A stretch of 64,000 nucleotides of DNA from NCBI RefSeq assembly GCF_012849555.1, contig NZ_CP051685.1:4216001-4280000 (forward strand), in the 5' to 3' direction. Position 1 is the first letter of the stretch. Every line of letters begins with the position of its first letter. The translations under genes were made by a program, and so were the position numbers. This DNA is from Massilia forsythiae (GTDB lineage Bacteria; Pseudomonadota; Gammaproteobacteria; Burkholderiales; Burkholderiaceae_D). Of the stretch, positions 1-12,200 are shown in pieces. Under the pieces are notes generated by a model. The model searched no databases. It was not told where the DNA came from and saw nothing but the letters and a program-made list of their open reading frames with translations.

Positions 1-2008
<2,008 letters not shown>

Positions 2009-2403
2009 TGACGGGGGTTCCTTGGTGGCGCTTGGGCGCGAAGCACAGGGTCATGTAAGGCACGGCAAAAGCGGATGCGGTTCGGGGTGCGACACGGATG
2101 CAAAGAAACGAACGATACGCTTGTGCCCGCACAAGTCAAGTTTGCCTATCTGCAACAGCAAATAGATTACCAGAAATTATTTTGTGATTTAGCAATATAT
2201 GTGATGAAAAATATGTGATTTTAGTGATTTTATCGCGCGGAGCTGCGACGATCCTTCAACTCGTTTCACGGAATGATACTGTTGAGCTATCGAATGCTGC
2301 GATTCCAGCGATCGTGATTGAGTTTGGGTTTCATTTTTCGTGCTTTTTGGTTACAACTCATCTAGCATGTGGAATGTCATTACATTAACGACGCGAGGGA
2401 ATC
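2009..2403. promoter_or_regulatory. Divergent AT-rich intergenic region between the HAMP kinase and luxR-type gene
   Basis: No gene is visible in these 395 bases. The part from about 2160 to 2370 is much richer in A and T than its surroundings. It contains two direct copies of ATATGTGAT near 2198-2220. A dyad AATGT-CATT-ACATT spans 2373-2386, 17 bases before the luxR-type start codon, and could bind a regulator. It must hold promoters for both divergent genes, but no convincing -35/-10 pair could be assigned. Confidence 0.5.
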
Positions 2404-3135
2404 ATGAAGATCGCCCAGTTGGAGCAGCTGTTGCGTCGAGATAATCCGGATGCCTGGGGAGAAGCGCTGTTCGCGCTCGGCCGTGCGTACGGTTTCGACA
2501 AGATGTTGTTTCGCTTGACCGGGCCGCGCCATGCGCGCAAGGAATTTAGCTTGGTCCAGAGTAACTACCCGGCCGGCTGGCGCGAGCACTACGATGCCGC
2601 GCGCTATGTGTATATCGATCCGATCGTGAGCCATTGCCTGGCCAGCGTGCTGCCGCTGATCTGGGATGCGCAGGTATTTGCCGCTGCGGCGCACCAGGGG
2701 CTGTACCAGGAAGCGTGCTCGTACGGCATCCGCTCGGGCGTCAGCTTGCCGATGCACGGGCCGAACGGCGAATTCGGCATCGTGTGCTTTGCTTCGGGCT
2801 TGGCGCCGGACGCGGCGTTCGCACGCGATGTCGAGGCCATGCTGCCCGACCTGGCGCTGGTACGCGATTATGCGTTCGCGTCGGGCGTGCGCTTTTGCCC
2901 GACCACGCCGGCCGAGGCGGCGCCCAGGCTGACCCCGCGCGAGCTGGAGGTGCTCGGCTGGGTGATGGCGGGCAAATCGTCGTGGGAGATTTCGAAGATC
3001 ACCGGCTGCGCCGAGACGACGGTGAAATTCCACATGGGGAATATTCGGCAGAAATTCAACGTCAATACCCGGCAACAGGCGGTCGTGAAGGCGATTTCGC
3101 TGGGGCTGATCACTCCAGAAGATCACCGTCGCTGA
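2404..3135 (+). CDS. LuxR-family transcriptional regulator with autoinducer-binding domain
   Basis: This 243-residue protein has the two-domain layout of quorum-sensing regulators. The N-terminal domain keeps the residues used by LuxR/TraR proteins to hold acyl-homoserine lactones: W59, Y63, D72-P73, W87 and G112. The C-terminal helix-turn-helix begins at LTPRELEVLGW near residue 178 and includes the E, L and G positions typical of the LuxR HTH. A GAGGGA ribosome site precedes the ATG. No luxI-type synthase lies in the window, so it may be a LuxR solo answering its own synthase encoded elsewhere or foreign signals. It converges with, and overlaps by 26 bp, the small gene at 3110-3379. The family assignment is firm; the ligand is inferred. 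Confidence 0.92.
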   Translation: MKIAQLEQLLRRDNPDAWGEALFALGRAYGFDKMLFRLTGPRHARKEFSLVQSNYPAGWREHYDAARYVYIDPIVSHCLASVLPLIWDAQVFAAAAHQGLYQEACSYGIRSGVSLPMHGPNGEFGIVCFASGLAPDAAFARDVEAMLPDLALVRDYAFASGVRFCPTTPAEAAPRLTPRELEVLGWVMAGKSSWEISKITGCAETTVKFHMGNIRQKFNVNTRQQAVVKAISLGLITPEDHRR

Positions 3136-3379
3136 ATTTGCCGTTGACGTACAGTTTCAGCAGCAACGCGACCGGCGCCGGCACCGCCAGCCCGTTCTCG
3201 AAGCGGCTGCCGCTCGACTGGGTGACGCCGAAGCGGCCCCAGAATTTCTCCTGGCTCTCGCGTTTGCTGATCCGGAACTTTCGCAGATCGTTGAGGGAAG
3301 GCGTCAAGGACGCCAGCGGTTTGACACTCCCTGCAACAGGTTCCCACAGGGCTGCTTCGGTAACGAAATCATTAGCCAT
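3110..3379 (-). CDS. Small helix-turn-helix-like protein, function unknown
   Basis: An 89-residue protein is obtained from the ATG at 3379, which has a strong GAAGGA site six to nine bases upstream. The frame stays open to an ATG at 3484, but the extra 35 residues look non-coding and have no ribosome site. The central part (SKRESQEKFWGRFGVTQSSG) resembles a helix-turn-helix of XRE type: a glutamine-led helix, a turn, then a recognition helix followed by R-E-N-G. The ending (PAPVALLLKLYVNGKF) is also typical of small repressor-like proteins. Its 3' end overlaps the end of the luxR-type gene on the other strand, so the two transcripts can pair. It may be a small transcriptional regulator; no target is evident. 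Confidence 0.7.
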   Translation of the reverse strand: MANDFVTEAALWEPVAGSVKPLASLTPSLNDLRKFRISKRESQEKFWGRFGVTQSSGSRFENGLAVPAPVALLLKLYVNGKFSDGDLLE

Positions 3380-3585
3380 CGCCGTTCCTTCGAGGAAAAA
3401 TGAATGAGGTTGAACCGTCTCACCCAGGCCAGTCGGCGACTGATGCCTGCTGAGATCGAATTCAGTATGCCATGCATCATTCATTGCGCATCCTATCTAA
3501 ACGGCTAGTTCCCAACGGAATCGTGTGGTCATGCACGACGCCGTTATGGTAAATGCATGCCGCCTGGCTGCATATCGTCCCGGCC

Positions 3586-5631
3586 TCACGCGCGCCCGAG
3601 CTGGCGCAGCAGGAACACATAGGTCAGGGCCCACATGGTCGCGGTCTGCTCGTTGTTGGCCGCGCCGGCGTGGCCGCCCTCGGTGTTTTCCCAGTACAGC
3701 ACGTCATGCCCCTGTTCCTGCATCAGCGCCGCCATCTTGCGCGCGTGGCCGGGGTGGACGCGGTCGTCGCGGGTGGAGGTCGTGAACAGCACGCGCGGGT
3801 AGCGCTTGTGCGCCGACACGTTGTGGTAGGGCGAATACTTGCCGATGAAGGCCCATTGCGCCGGGTCGTCCGGGTCGCCGTATTCGCCCACCCAGGAGGC
3901 GCCGGCCAGCAGCTGGTGGTAGCGGCGCATGTCCAGCAGCGGCACCTGGCACACCACGGCGTTGAACAGGTCCGGGCGCTGGGTCAGCACGGCGCCGACC
4001 AGCAGGCCGCCGTTGCTGCCGCCCATGATGCCGAGGTGGCGCGGGCCGGTGAGCTTGCGCGCGACAATGTCTTCCGCCACGGCGATGAAGTCGTCGAAGG
4101 CGTGCTGGCGCCGTTCCTTCAGCGCGGCCTGGTGCCAGCGCGGGCCGAACTCGCCGCCGCCGCGGATGTTGGCCAGCACGTACACGCCGCCCTGTTCCAG
4201 CCAGGCGCTGCCGGTGACGCCGCTGTAGAACGGCGCCAGCGACACTTCGAAGCCGCCGTAGCCGTACAGCAGCGCCGGATTGGCGCCGTCGAAGACCGTG
4301 TCGCGGCGCCGCACCACGAAGTAGGGCACCTCGGTACCGTCCTGCGAGCGCGCCGTGAACTGGTCGACCGTGTACGGGTCGGCGTCGAAAAAGGCCGGCA
4401 TGGATTTCAGCAGCGTGCGCGTGTCGCTGCCGGCCCGGCCCAGGTACAGGCTGCTCGGCGTGAGGAAGTCGGTGACGGTCAGGAAGTAGTCGTCGGAGGC
4501 GAATTCGTCGACGCTGGAGACGTCGAGCGAACCCATGCTCGGCGCCGCCACGTCGCGCCGCTGCCAACCGTCCGCCGTGAGGCGCAGTTCGACGATGCGG
4601 CTCTTGACGTTGTCCAGCACCGTCAGCAGCAGCGCGTCGCGGGTGGCCGTCAAGCCGTCCATCGAGGTGGTGGGAGACGGCGCGAACAGCAGGTCGAAAT
4701 CGCGTTCGCCGGCCATGAAGCGGGTGAAGTCCATGGCCAGCAGCGCGCCCTGCGGCCAGGTGCGCCCGCCCGCGTCCCAGTCGGAACGCAGCTCGATCAC
4801 GACCTGGTCGCGCACCGTGAAGGCGTCGGCGTCGAACGGCTTGGGTACCGGAACCAGGGCGCCGGCCTCGCGCAGGAACAGCTCGCTGGTATAGAAATCG
4901 ACCTGGCGCCGCACGAACTGGTGTTCGAAACCTGGGGTCGGATCGTGCCAGGCCGAGGCCGACAAGTCGTCCGGCTGCGCCGCGTACACGAGCGTGGCCT
5001 GTTCCAGCGGCGTGCCGCGGCGCCATTCCTTGACGATGCGCGGGTAGCCGGATTCGGTCATCGAACCCTCGCCGAAGTCGGTGGCCACGAACAGCGTCTC
5101 GCGGTCGATCCAGCCGGCGCTGGCCTTGGCTTCCGGCAGCACGAAACCGTCGTCCACGAAGCGCAGCGTGGACAAGTCGAACTCGCGCACCACGTGGGCG
5201 TCGCCGCCGCCGCGCGACAGCGACACCAGGCAGCGTTCCCCGCGCGGCTTGAGGGTCGACACGCCGGCCCAGACCCAGTTCTCGTCTTCGTCGCGCGCCA
5301 GGGCGTCCAGGTCGAGCACCGTCTCCCATTGCGGCGTGGATTTCGCGTACTCGTCCGGCGTGGTGCGGCGCCAGATGCCGCGCTCGTGCTCGGCGTCGCG
5401 CCAGAAGTTGTAGTAGAAGTCGCCGTGGCGGCCGACGTAGGGAATGCGTTCTTTCGAATCGAGGATGGTCTTCAGGCGCGTGCGCAGCGCCGCGTAGCGC
5501 GGATCGCGCGCCAGTTCCTGCTCGCTGTGGGTGTTGCGCGCGCCGACCCAGTCGAGGGCGCGCGTGGAGGAGACCTCTTCCAGCCACAGGTAGGGATCGT
5601 GCGGAGAGGAGGGGATTGCCGGGTCGGACAT
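3586..5631 (-). CDS. Prolyl oligopeptidase family serine peptidase (S9A)
   Basis: The protein has 681 residues from the ATG at 5631, which has an AAGGAAG site; an upstream ATG at 5706 lacks one. The N-terminal DPYLWLEE motif opens the beta-propeller that gates access, and the C-terminal alpha/beta-hydrolase domain carries the triad. The nucleophile lies in GGSNGG (S539), the aspartate in TRDDRVHP (D623) and the histidine in EGGHAG (H654). The size and motifs fit prolyl oligopeptidase or oligopeptidase B, which cut after proline or basic residues in short peptides. No signal peptide is seen, so a cytosolic role in peptide turnover is likely. It is transcribed divergently from recC across 146 bp. 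Confidence 0.93.
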   Translation of the reverse strand: MSDPAIPSSPHDPYLWLEEVSSTRALDWVGARNTHSEQELARDPRYAALRTRLKTILDSKERIPYVGRHGDFYYNFWRDAEHERGIWRRTTPDEYAKSTPQWETVLDLDALARDEDENWVWAGVSTLKPRGERCLVSLSRGGGDAHVVREFDLSTLRFVDDGFVLPEAKASAGWIDRETLFVATDFGEGSMTESGYPRIVKEWRRGTPLEQATLVYAAQPDDLSASAWHDPTPGFEHQFVRRQVDFYTSELFLREAGALVPVPKPFDADAFTVRDQVVIELRSDWDAGGRTWPQGALLAMDFTRFMAGERDFDLLFAPSPTTSMDGLTATRDALLLTVLDNVKSRIVELRLTADGWQRRDVAAPSMGSLDVSSVDEFASDDYFLTVTDFLTPSSLYLGRAGSDTRTLLKSMPAFFDADPYTVDQFTARSQDGTEVPYFVVRRRDTVFDGANPALLYGYGGFEVSLAPFYSGVTGSAWLEQGGVYVLANIRGGGEFGPRWHQAALKERRQHAFDDFIAVAEDIVARKLTGPRHLGIMGGSNGGLLVGAVLTQRPDLFNAVVCQVPLLDMRRYHQLLAGASWVGEYGDPDDPAQWAFIGKYSPYHNVSAHKRYPRVLFTTSTRDDRVHPGHARKMAALMQEQGHDVLYWENTEGGHAGAANNEQTATMWALTYVFLLRQLGRA

Positions 5632-5777
5632 GGTGCTTCCTTGTAGTCGGGTTCGCCGATGGCGAAAACCCCATGGTAGCAACAATGGAAAACTGCCGCA
5701 GGTCAATGGAATTTCGAGCTCTACCGCAATATGGCCATAAGTAGTATGCTGCCGGCATCCCGTCCAATGCCCCCGTC

Positions 5778-8700
5778 ATGCCAGCCCCGATCACCCCCGG
5801 CCTCCTCATCCTGCACGGCAACCAGATGGAATTGCTGCGCGCCGCCGTTTTCGACTGGCTGCGCGACAATCCGCTCGGCCCGCTCGAGGAAGAGCTGATC
5901 CTGGTGCAGTCCAACGGCGTGGCCGAGTGGCTCAAGATCGCGCTGGCGGAAGACGTCGGCGTGTGCGCGGCCACGCGCGTGGCGCTGCCGGCGCGCTTCC
6001 TGTGGCAGGCCTACCGCGGCATGCTGGGGCCGGAGCGGGTACCGCGCCGCTCGCCCTTCGACAAGGATGCGCTGGTGTGGCGCCTGATGCGCCTGCTGCC
6101 CGAGGCGATCGAAAAGGAGAAGTTCGCGCCGCTGCGCCAGTTCCTGGCGGACGGCGACCCGGAACGCCGCCTGCAGCTGGCCGAGCGCCTGGCCGACCTG
6201 TACGACCAGTACCAGGTGTACCGCGCCGACTGGCTGAGCGACTGGGCCGACGGGCGCGATCAGTTGCGCCGTCCCGGCGGCGACGCCGTCGAGCTGGCGC
6301 ACGACCAGTGCTGGCAGGCCCAGCTCTGGCGCGAGATCCACGCCAGCCTGCCGCCCGAGCGGCGCTGGTCGGGGCGCGCCACCATCCACCAGCAATTCAT
6401 GGCGGCGGCCGAGGACGGCAAACCGCCGGCCGGCAAGCTGCCGCGCCGGGTGGTGTTGTTCGGCATGTCGACGCTGCCCTACCAGACCATCCAGGCCATG
6501 GCCGGCCTGTCGCGCTACACGCAGGTACTGCTGGCGGTGCCGAACCCGTGCCAGTTCTACTGGGGCGATATCATCGAAGGGCGCGAACTGCTGCGCGCCG
6601 CCTATCAACGCCACCAGCCGCGCAACGGCGCCAGCCTGGCCGACATTCCGCCCGAGCAGATGCACGCGCACTGCCATCCGCTGCTGGCCAGCTGGGGGCG
6701 GCAAGGGCGCGACTTCGTGCGCATGCTGGACGAATTCGACGGCGACCACGGCGCCCGGTTCGGCAGCCTGCGCGTGGACCTGTTCTCGGACGACGCGGGC
6801 GATTGCCTGCTGGCCCAGGCCCAGGCCGCCATCCGCGACCTGCTGCCGCTGGACGAGCATCCAAAGGCCCCGCCGGCCGCGAGCGACCGCTCGATCGAAT
6901 TCCACATCGCTCACAGCGCCCAGCGCGAGGTCGAGGTGCTGCACGACCAGCTGCTGTCCTGGTTCGCGGAAGAACGCGACGAACCCTTGCGTCCCCGCGA
7001 CGTGGTGGTCATGATGCCCGACATCGACACCTTCTCGGCCGCGATCCACGCGGTGTTCGACCAGCACAAGCGCAGCGATCCGCGTTATATCCCCTTCGAG
7101 ATCGGCGACGTCAAGGACCGCAGCGTGAACCCGCTGCTGGTGGCGCTGGAGTGGCTGTTGCGCCTGCCGCAGCAGCGCTGCCGCCAGAGCGAGGTGCGCG
7201 ACCTGCTCGACGTGCCGGCGCTGGCGGCGCGCTTCGGCGTGGGCGAGGACGACCTGCCGATCCTGGGCCACTGGATCGAGGGCGCCAGCGTGCGCTGGGG
7301 CCTGGACCGGCAGCACCGCGCCGGCCTCGGGCTGGGTTCCGCCGGCGAGCAGAATTCCTGGCTGTTCGGCCTGCGCCGCATGCTGCTCGGCTACGCCACC
7401 GGCGCCGGTCCCAGCTTCGGCGACATCGAGCCGTACGCCGAGGTCGGCGGGCTGGACGCGGCCCTGGCCGGCTCGCTGGCCGAACTGGTGGAAGCGCTGC
7501 TGGCCTGGCGCGAACAATTGGACGAACACCTGCGTCCGCTGGAGTGGGGCAAGCGCGTACGCGCCATGATGGCGCGCTTCTTCCGCGCCGCCGGCGAGGA
7601 AGACCGCCTGGTGCTGAACCAGCTCGACGAAGCGCTGCAATGCTGGCTGGAGATCTGCGCCAACGCATCGTTCGACGAGCCGGTGCCCCTGGCGGTGCTG
7701 CGCGAAGCCTGGCTGCGCGAACTCGACCAGCCGGCGCTGACCCACCAGTTCGTCTCCGGCGGCGTCACCTTCTGCACGCTGATGCCGATGCGCGCCGTGC
7801 CGTTCCGCGTGGTGTGCCTGATGGGGATGAACGACGGCGATTTCCCGCGCCGCGCCCAGCACGCCGACTTCGATCTGCTGGCCATGCCCGGCATGGGCCG
7901 CCCCGGCGACCGCTCGCGCCGCGACGACGACCGCTATCTGATGCTGGAAGCGCTGCTGGCGGCGCGCGACAAGTTCTACGTCAGCTGGGTCGGGCGCAAC
8001 GTGCGCGACAACACCGAACAGCCGGCCTCGGTGCTGGTGTCGCAGCTGCGCGACTACCTGGCGTCCGGCTGGAACATGGATGCGCAAGCGCTCACCACCG
8101 TGCACGCGCTGCAACCGTTCTCGCGCCGCTACTTCGAGCGCGGCGGGCTACTCACCTATGCCGGCGAATGGCGCGCGGCGCACGGGGCGGCGGCAGGCGC
8201 CGGCGATGGTGGCGACGCGCCTGCGTCCGCCGTACTCGAACCGTACGAGCTGGAACCGGACTACCGCTTGAAACTGGGCGAGCTGGCCAGCTTCCTGCGC
8301 CAGCCGGCGCGCTACTTCTTCCGCCGCCGCCTGGGCGTGCATTTCGACAGCCTGGAAGTGGTGGGCGAGGACGAGGAACCGTTCTCGCTGGATGCGCTCG
8401 AACGCTACTTCCTGGAAGACACGCTGCTGGACGACAGCGGCCTGCCCGAGCCGCAGGAAGACGTGCGCCGCGTGCTGGCGGCGCGCGCCGAGCGCCTGGC
8501 GCGCGAAGGGGTGCTGCCGATCGGCCTGATCGGGCGCCAGTGGCAGCAGCAGCTGGTCGACGAACTGGTGCCGGTGCGCACGGCCTGGCTGGCGCTGGGG
8601 GCGCGCTATCCGCATGAGGCGCCCAAGCTGGCGCTCGCGCTGGAGCTGGCGTGTGCGGACGGGTCCACGCTGCCGCTGGACGACTGGATCGACCGCCTGC

Positions 8701-9239
8701 GCAGCGACGGCGCGCGCAGCGTGTGGCTGATGCAGGTCTCCAGCAAGGTGCTCGACCGCAAGGGCGCGCCGCGCGGCGACAAGCTGATCGGGGCCTGGCT
8801 GCGCCAGCTGGCCGCCGGCGCCATGGGGCATGCGGTCACCGGCTACCTGGTCGGGCGCGACGCCACGGTCGAGATGGCGCCGCTCGACCCGGACGCGGCG
8901 CGCGCTGCCCTGTCGCGCCTGGCGGCGCTGTGGCGGGCCAACCTCGACCGGCCCCTGGAAGTGGCCTGCAAGACCGCGCTGGCGCACCTGCAGGGCGGCG
9001 ATGCGCGCGAGACCTACGACGGCGGCTTCGAGCTGGACGGCGAAGTGATCGACCCCTGCCTGGCGCGCCTGTGGCCGGAATTCGCGCTGCTGGCGGCGTC
9101 CGGCGGCTGGCCGGGCGTGGCCCAGGAACTGTACGGTCCGCTGGCCGACTGGCTGGCGGGCGGGGTGCGCGTGCTGCCGTTCGGTGCCGACGCCGACGCC
9201 GATGCCGATGCCGGCGCGCACGCGGGAGCGGCGGCATGA
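5778..9239 (+). CDS. recC: Exodeoxyribonuclease V subunit gamma (RecC)
   Basis: This 1153-residue protein is close in length to E. coli RecC (about 1120). Recognisable RecC segments include LILVQSNGVAEWLK near residue 40, CLMGMNDGDFPR near residue 680 and the stretch around RNVRDNTEQPASVLV. RecC is the inactive-helicase subunit of RecBCD that splits the duplex and reads Chi. The protein ends in an alternating Asp-Ala run (about residues 1137-1146), which is low-complexity and not typical. The stop codon overlaps the recB start in an ATGA, implying translational coupling. This is the first gene of a recC-recB-recD operon; E. coli has ptrA between recC and recB, and here there is none. Confidence 0.97.
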   Translation: MPAPITPGLLILHGNQMELLRAAVFDWLRDNPLGPLEEELILVQSNGVAEWLKIALAEDVGVCAATRVALPARFLWQAYRGMLGPERVPRRSPFDKDALVWRLMRLLPEAIEKEKFAPLRQFLADGDPERRLQLAERLADLYDQYQVYRADWLSDWADGRDQLRRPGGDAVELAHDQCWQAQLWREIHASLPPERRWSGRATIHQQFMAAAEDGKPPAGKLPRRVVLFGMSTLPYQTIQAMAGLSRYTQVLLAVPNPCQFYWGDIIEGRELLRAAYQRHQPRNGASLADIPPEQMHAHCHPLLASWGRQGRDFVRMLDEFDGDHGARFGSLRVDLFSDDAGDCLLAQAQAAIRDLLPLDEHPKAPPAASDRSIEFHIAHSAQREVEVLHDQLLSWFAEERDEPLRPRDVVVMMPDIDTFSAAIHAVFDQHKRSDPRYIPFEIGDVKDRSVNPLLVALEWLLRLPQQRCRQSEVRDLLDVPALAARFGVGEDDLPILGHWIEGASVRWGLDRQHRAGLGLGSAGEQNSWLFGLRRMLLGYATGAGPSFGDIEPYAEVGGLDAALAGSLAELVEALLAWREQLDEHLRPLEWGKRVRAMMARFFRAAGEEDRLVLNQLDEALQCWLEICANASFDEPVPLAVLREAWLRELDQPALTHQFVSGGVTFCTLMPMRAVPFRVVCLMGMNDGDFPRRAQHADFDLLAMPGMGRPGDRSRRDDDRYLMLEALLAARDKFYVSWVGRNVRDNTEQPASVLVSQLRDYLASGWNMDAQALTTVHALQPFSRRYFERGGLLTYAGEWRAAHGAAAGAGDGGDAPASAVLEPYELEPDYRLKLGELASFLRQPARYFFRRRLGVHFDSLEVVGEDEEPFSLDALERYFLEDTLLDDSGLPEPQEDVRRVLAARAERLAREGVLPIGLIGRQWQQQLVDELVPVRTAWLALGARYPHEAPKLALALELACADGSTLPLDDWIDRLRSDGARSVWLMQVSSKVLDRKGAPRGDKLIGAWLRQLAAGAMGHAVTGYLVGRDATVEMAPLDPDAARAALSRLAALWRANLDRPLEVACKTALAHLQGGDARETYDGGFELDGEVIDPCLARLWPEFALLAASGGWPGVAQELYGPLADWLAGGVRVLPFGADADADADAGAHAGAAA

Positions 9240-12200
9240 GCAACCTGGAACCGCTGGCGTTTCCGCTGCACGGCTCGCGCCTGATCGAGGCCAGCGCCGG
9301 CACCGGCAAGACCTACACCATCGCCGCGCTGTACCTGCGCCTGGTGCTGGGGCACGGCAGCAAGGGCGCGGACGGTTCCGCCGCGGCAGGAGACGACGGG
9401 CAGGGCGGCATGGGCATGGACGCCGAATTCGATCCCGACTTCGACCTGGCCTTCGACGCCGGCTTTGGCGATGCCGAAGCGGATTTCGCCGCGCGCTTCG
9501 ACGCCGGCGCCGGCCCGGATCTGGACGGCGCCCCCGCCTGGTCCCTGGACGATGCGGCGGGCGAACCTGCAAGCCACGGCGCGTACGGTGGCGCCCAGGG
9601 CGGCGGCGAGGCCGAGCCGAGCGCCTACCTGCGCCCGCTGATGCCGCCCGAAATCCTGGTGATGACCTTTACCCGCGCCGCCACGCGAGAGCTGTCGAAC
9701 CGCGTGCGCGAGCGTCTGGTGCAGGCGGCGGCGTACTTCCGCGGCGAGGCCCGCAGCGACGATCCCTACCTGGCGGCGCTGGCCGACAGCTATGCCGACG
9801 AAGGCGGGCGCGCGCTGGCCGCGCACCGCCTGGTGCTGGCCGCCGAGACCATGGACGAAGCGGCCATCTTCACCATCGACGCCTGGTGCCAGCGCATGCT
9901 GCGCGAGCATGCCTTCGATAGCGGCAGCCTGTTCGACGAGGAACTGGTCAGCGACGAGCGCGGCCTGTTCGAGGATGCCGCCCACGATTACTGGCGCCAG
10001 CACGTGTATCCGCTCGGCGGCGCGGCGCTGGCGGCGCTGCTGTCCTGCTTCAAGGACGTCGAGGCGCTGAAGCGCGCGGTGCGCGAACTGGTGCCGCGCG
10101 CCGACGGGCTGGACCAGGAAGGCGATGACGCCGCGGAGAGCCTGGGCGCGCTGATCGTGCGCATTGAACGCCGGCGCCAGGGCGAACTGGCGCGCATCAA
10201 GGCCGGCTGGGCCGAGCGCGCCGACGCCATGGAAAACTGGATCGCCGCCGAACGCGATCGCAATCCCAAGTGCTTCCACGGCAGCAAGATGCGCGCCGAC
10301 ACCCTGGCCAAGTGGTTCGATGCGCTGCGCGCCTGGGCGCTCGATCCGCAACTGCACACCCCGGCGCTGACCGAGGCGGCCTGGAACCGCCTGGCGCCGG
10401 ACGGCATCGTGGACGCCTTCAGCAAGGGTTTCAGCACCACGGTGCCGGCCTGCTTCGACGCCATGCGGGACCTGCGCGCGGCGCTGGACGCGGTGGCGCC
10501 GCTGGCGCATGCGCTGCTGCGCCACGCCGCCGGCCAGATCGCCCGGCGGGTGGCGGAACTCAAGCGGCGCAACCGCCAGTTCGGCTTCGCCGACATGCTG
10601 GCGCGCCTGAAGGAGGCGCTCGAAGGACCGAACGGCGCGGCGCTGCGCCAGCGCATCCTCGACCAGTTCCCGGTGGCGATGGTGGATGAATTCCAGGACA
10701 CCTCGCCCGACCAGTACCGCATCTTCGACCTGCTGTACCGGGTGGCCGACAACGATCCGGCGCGCGGCCTGTTCCTGATCGGCGACCCCAAGCAGTCGAT
10801 CTACGGCTTCCGCGGCGCCGACATCCACAGCTACCTGGCGGCGCGGCGCGCCACCGCCGGGCGCCACTACCAGCTCGGCACCAATTACCGCTCGACGGCG
10901 CAGCTGGTGCGGGCGGTCAACCGCCTGTTCCAGTACGCCGAGGGCGAGGCCGGCGATCCCGGGCAGCCGGGCTACGCCGCCGGCGCCTTCCGCTTCCGCA
11001 AGGATGGCGACAATCCGCTGCCGTTCGAGGCGGTGGCGGCGGCCGGGCGCCGCCAGCAGCTGGTCGGCGTGGACGGACCGTTCCAGGCGCTGGCGGTGTG
11101 CTCCACCGGGCGCGACGACCTGCGCACCGACGACTACCGCGCGTTCTTCGCCGAGCACTGCGCCGAGCACATCGTCACGCTGCTGAACGACGCCCGGGTC
11201 GGCTTCGGCGACCCCGGGGGCGGCTTCCAGCGCCTGGTGCCGGCGGATATCGCCATCCTGGTGCGCGACCGGCGCGAGGCGGCCGCGGTGCGCCATGCGC
11301 TGGCGCGGCGGCGCGTGGCCAGCGTCTACCTGTCCGACCAGGACTCCGTGCTGGACAGCGAAGAGGCGGCCGACATGCTGCGCTGGCTGCAGGCGGTCGC
11401 CAATCCGCTCGACGGCGCCCTGGCGCGCGCCGCCTTCGCCACCGCTACCTGCGCGCTGCCGCTGGCCGCGCTGGCGCGCCTGGCCAGCGACGAGCAGGCC
11501 TGGGAAAACCGCGTCGAGCAATTGAAGAACCTGCACCAGGCCTGGCAGCGCCAGGGCGTGCTGGCCATGCTGCGCCGCTTCATCCACGAACTCGGCCTGC
11601 CGTCGCAGCTGCTGGCGGCCGGCGGCGGCGAACGCCGGCTCACGAACCTGCTGCACCTGGCCGAGCTGCTGCAGGAAGCCAGCCGCGAGCTGGACGGCGA
11701 GCAGGCGCTGATCCGCTGGTTCGCCGAGCAGATCGACGGCATGGGCGAGGCCGGCGACGAGCGCGTGCTGCGCCTGGAGAGCGATGCCGAGCTGGTCAAG
11801 GTGGTCACGGTGCACAAGTCGAAGGGCCTGGAATACCCGCTGGTGTACCTGCCGTTCGCCGTCACCGCGAGGAAGACCGAGCGCAGGAACCGCGCCTTTT
11901 TCGAATACGTCGACGACGGCGGCGCGCGCCGCATCGACCTGGGCCTGGGCGACGCGGCATTGGAAGCGGTCGACCGCGCGCGCCTGGAGGAAGACCTGCG
12001 CCTGCTGTACGTGGCGCTCACGCGCGCGCGCCACTTCCTGTGGCTGGGCGTGGCCGCGGTGGCCGCCGGCAGGAAGGGCGAGAACCGCCTGCACGAATCG
12101 GCGCTCGGCTACCTGTTGACCGGCGGCGAGGCGATCCCGGCGGCGTCGATGGGCGCGCGCTGGCAGCGCCTGCGCGGCGACGTCGACGGCATCGCGCTGC

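Noticed and set aside
3553-5646. Long plus-strand open frame opposite the prolyl oligopeptidase
   Set aside because: The minus-strand protein has the full catalytic triad and ribosome site; the plus-strand frame has no recognisable feature.
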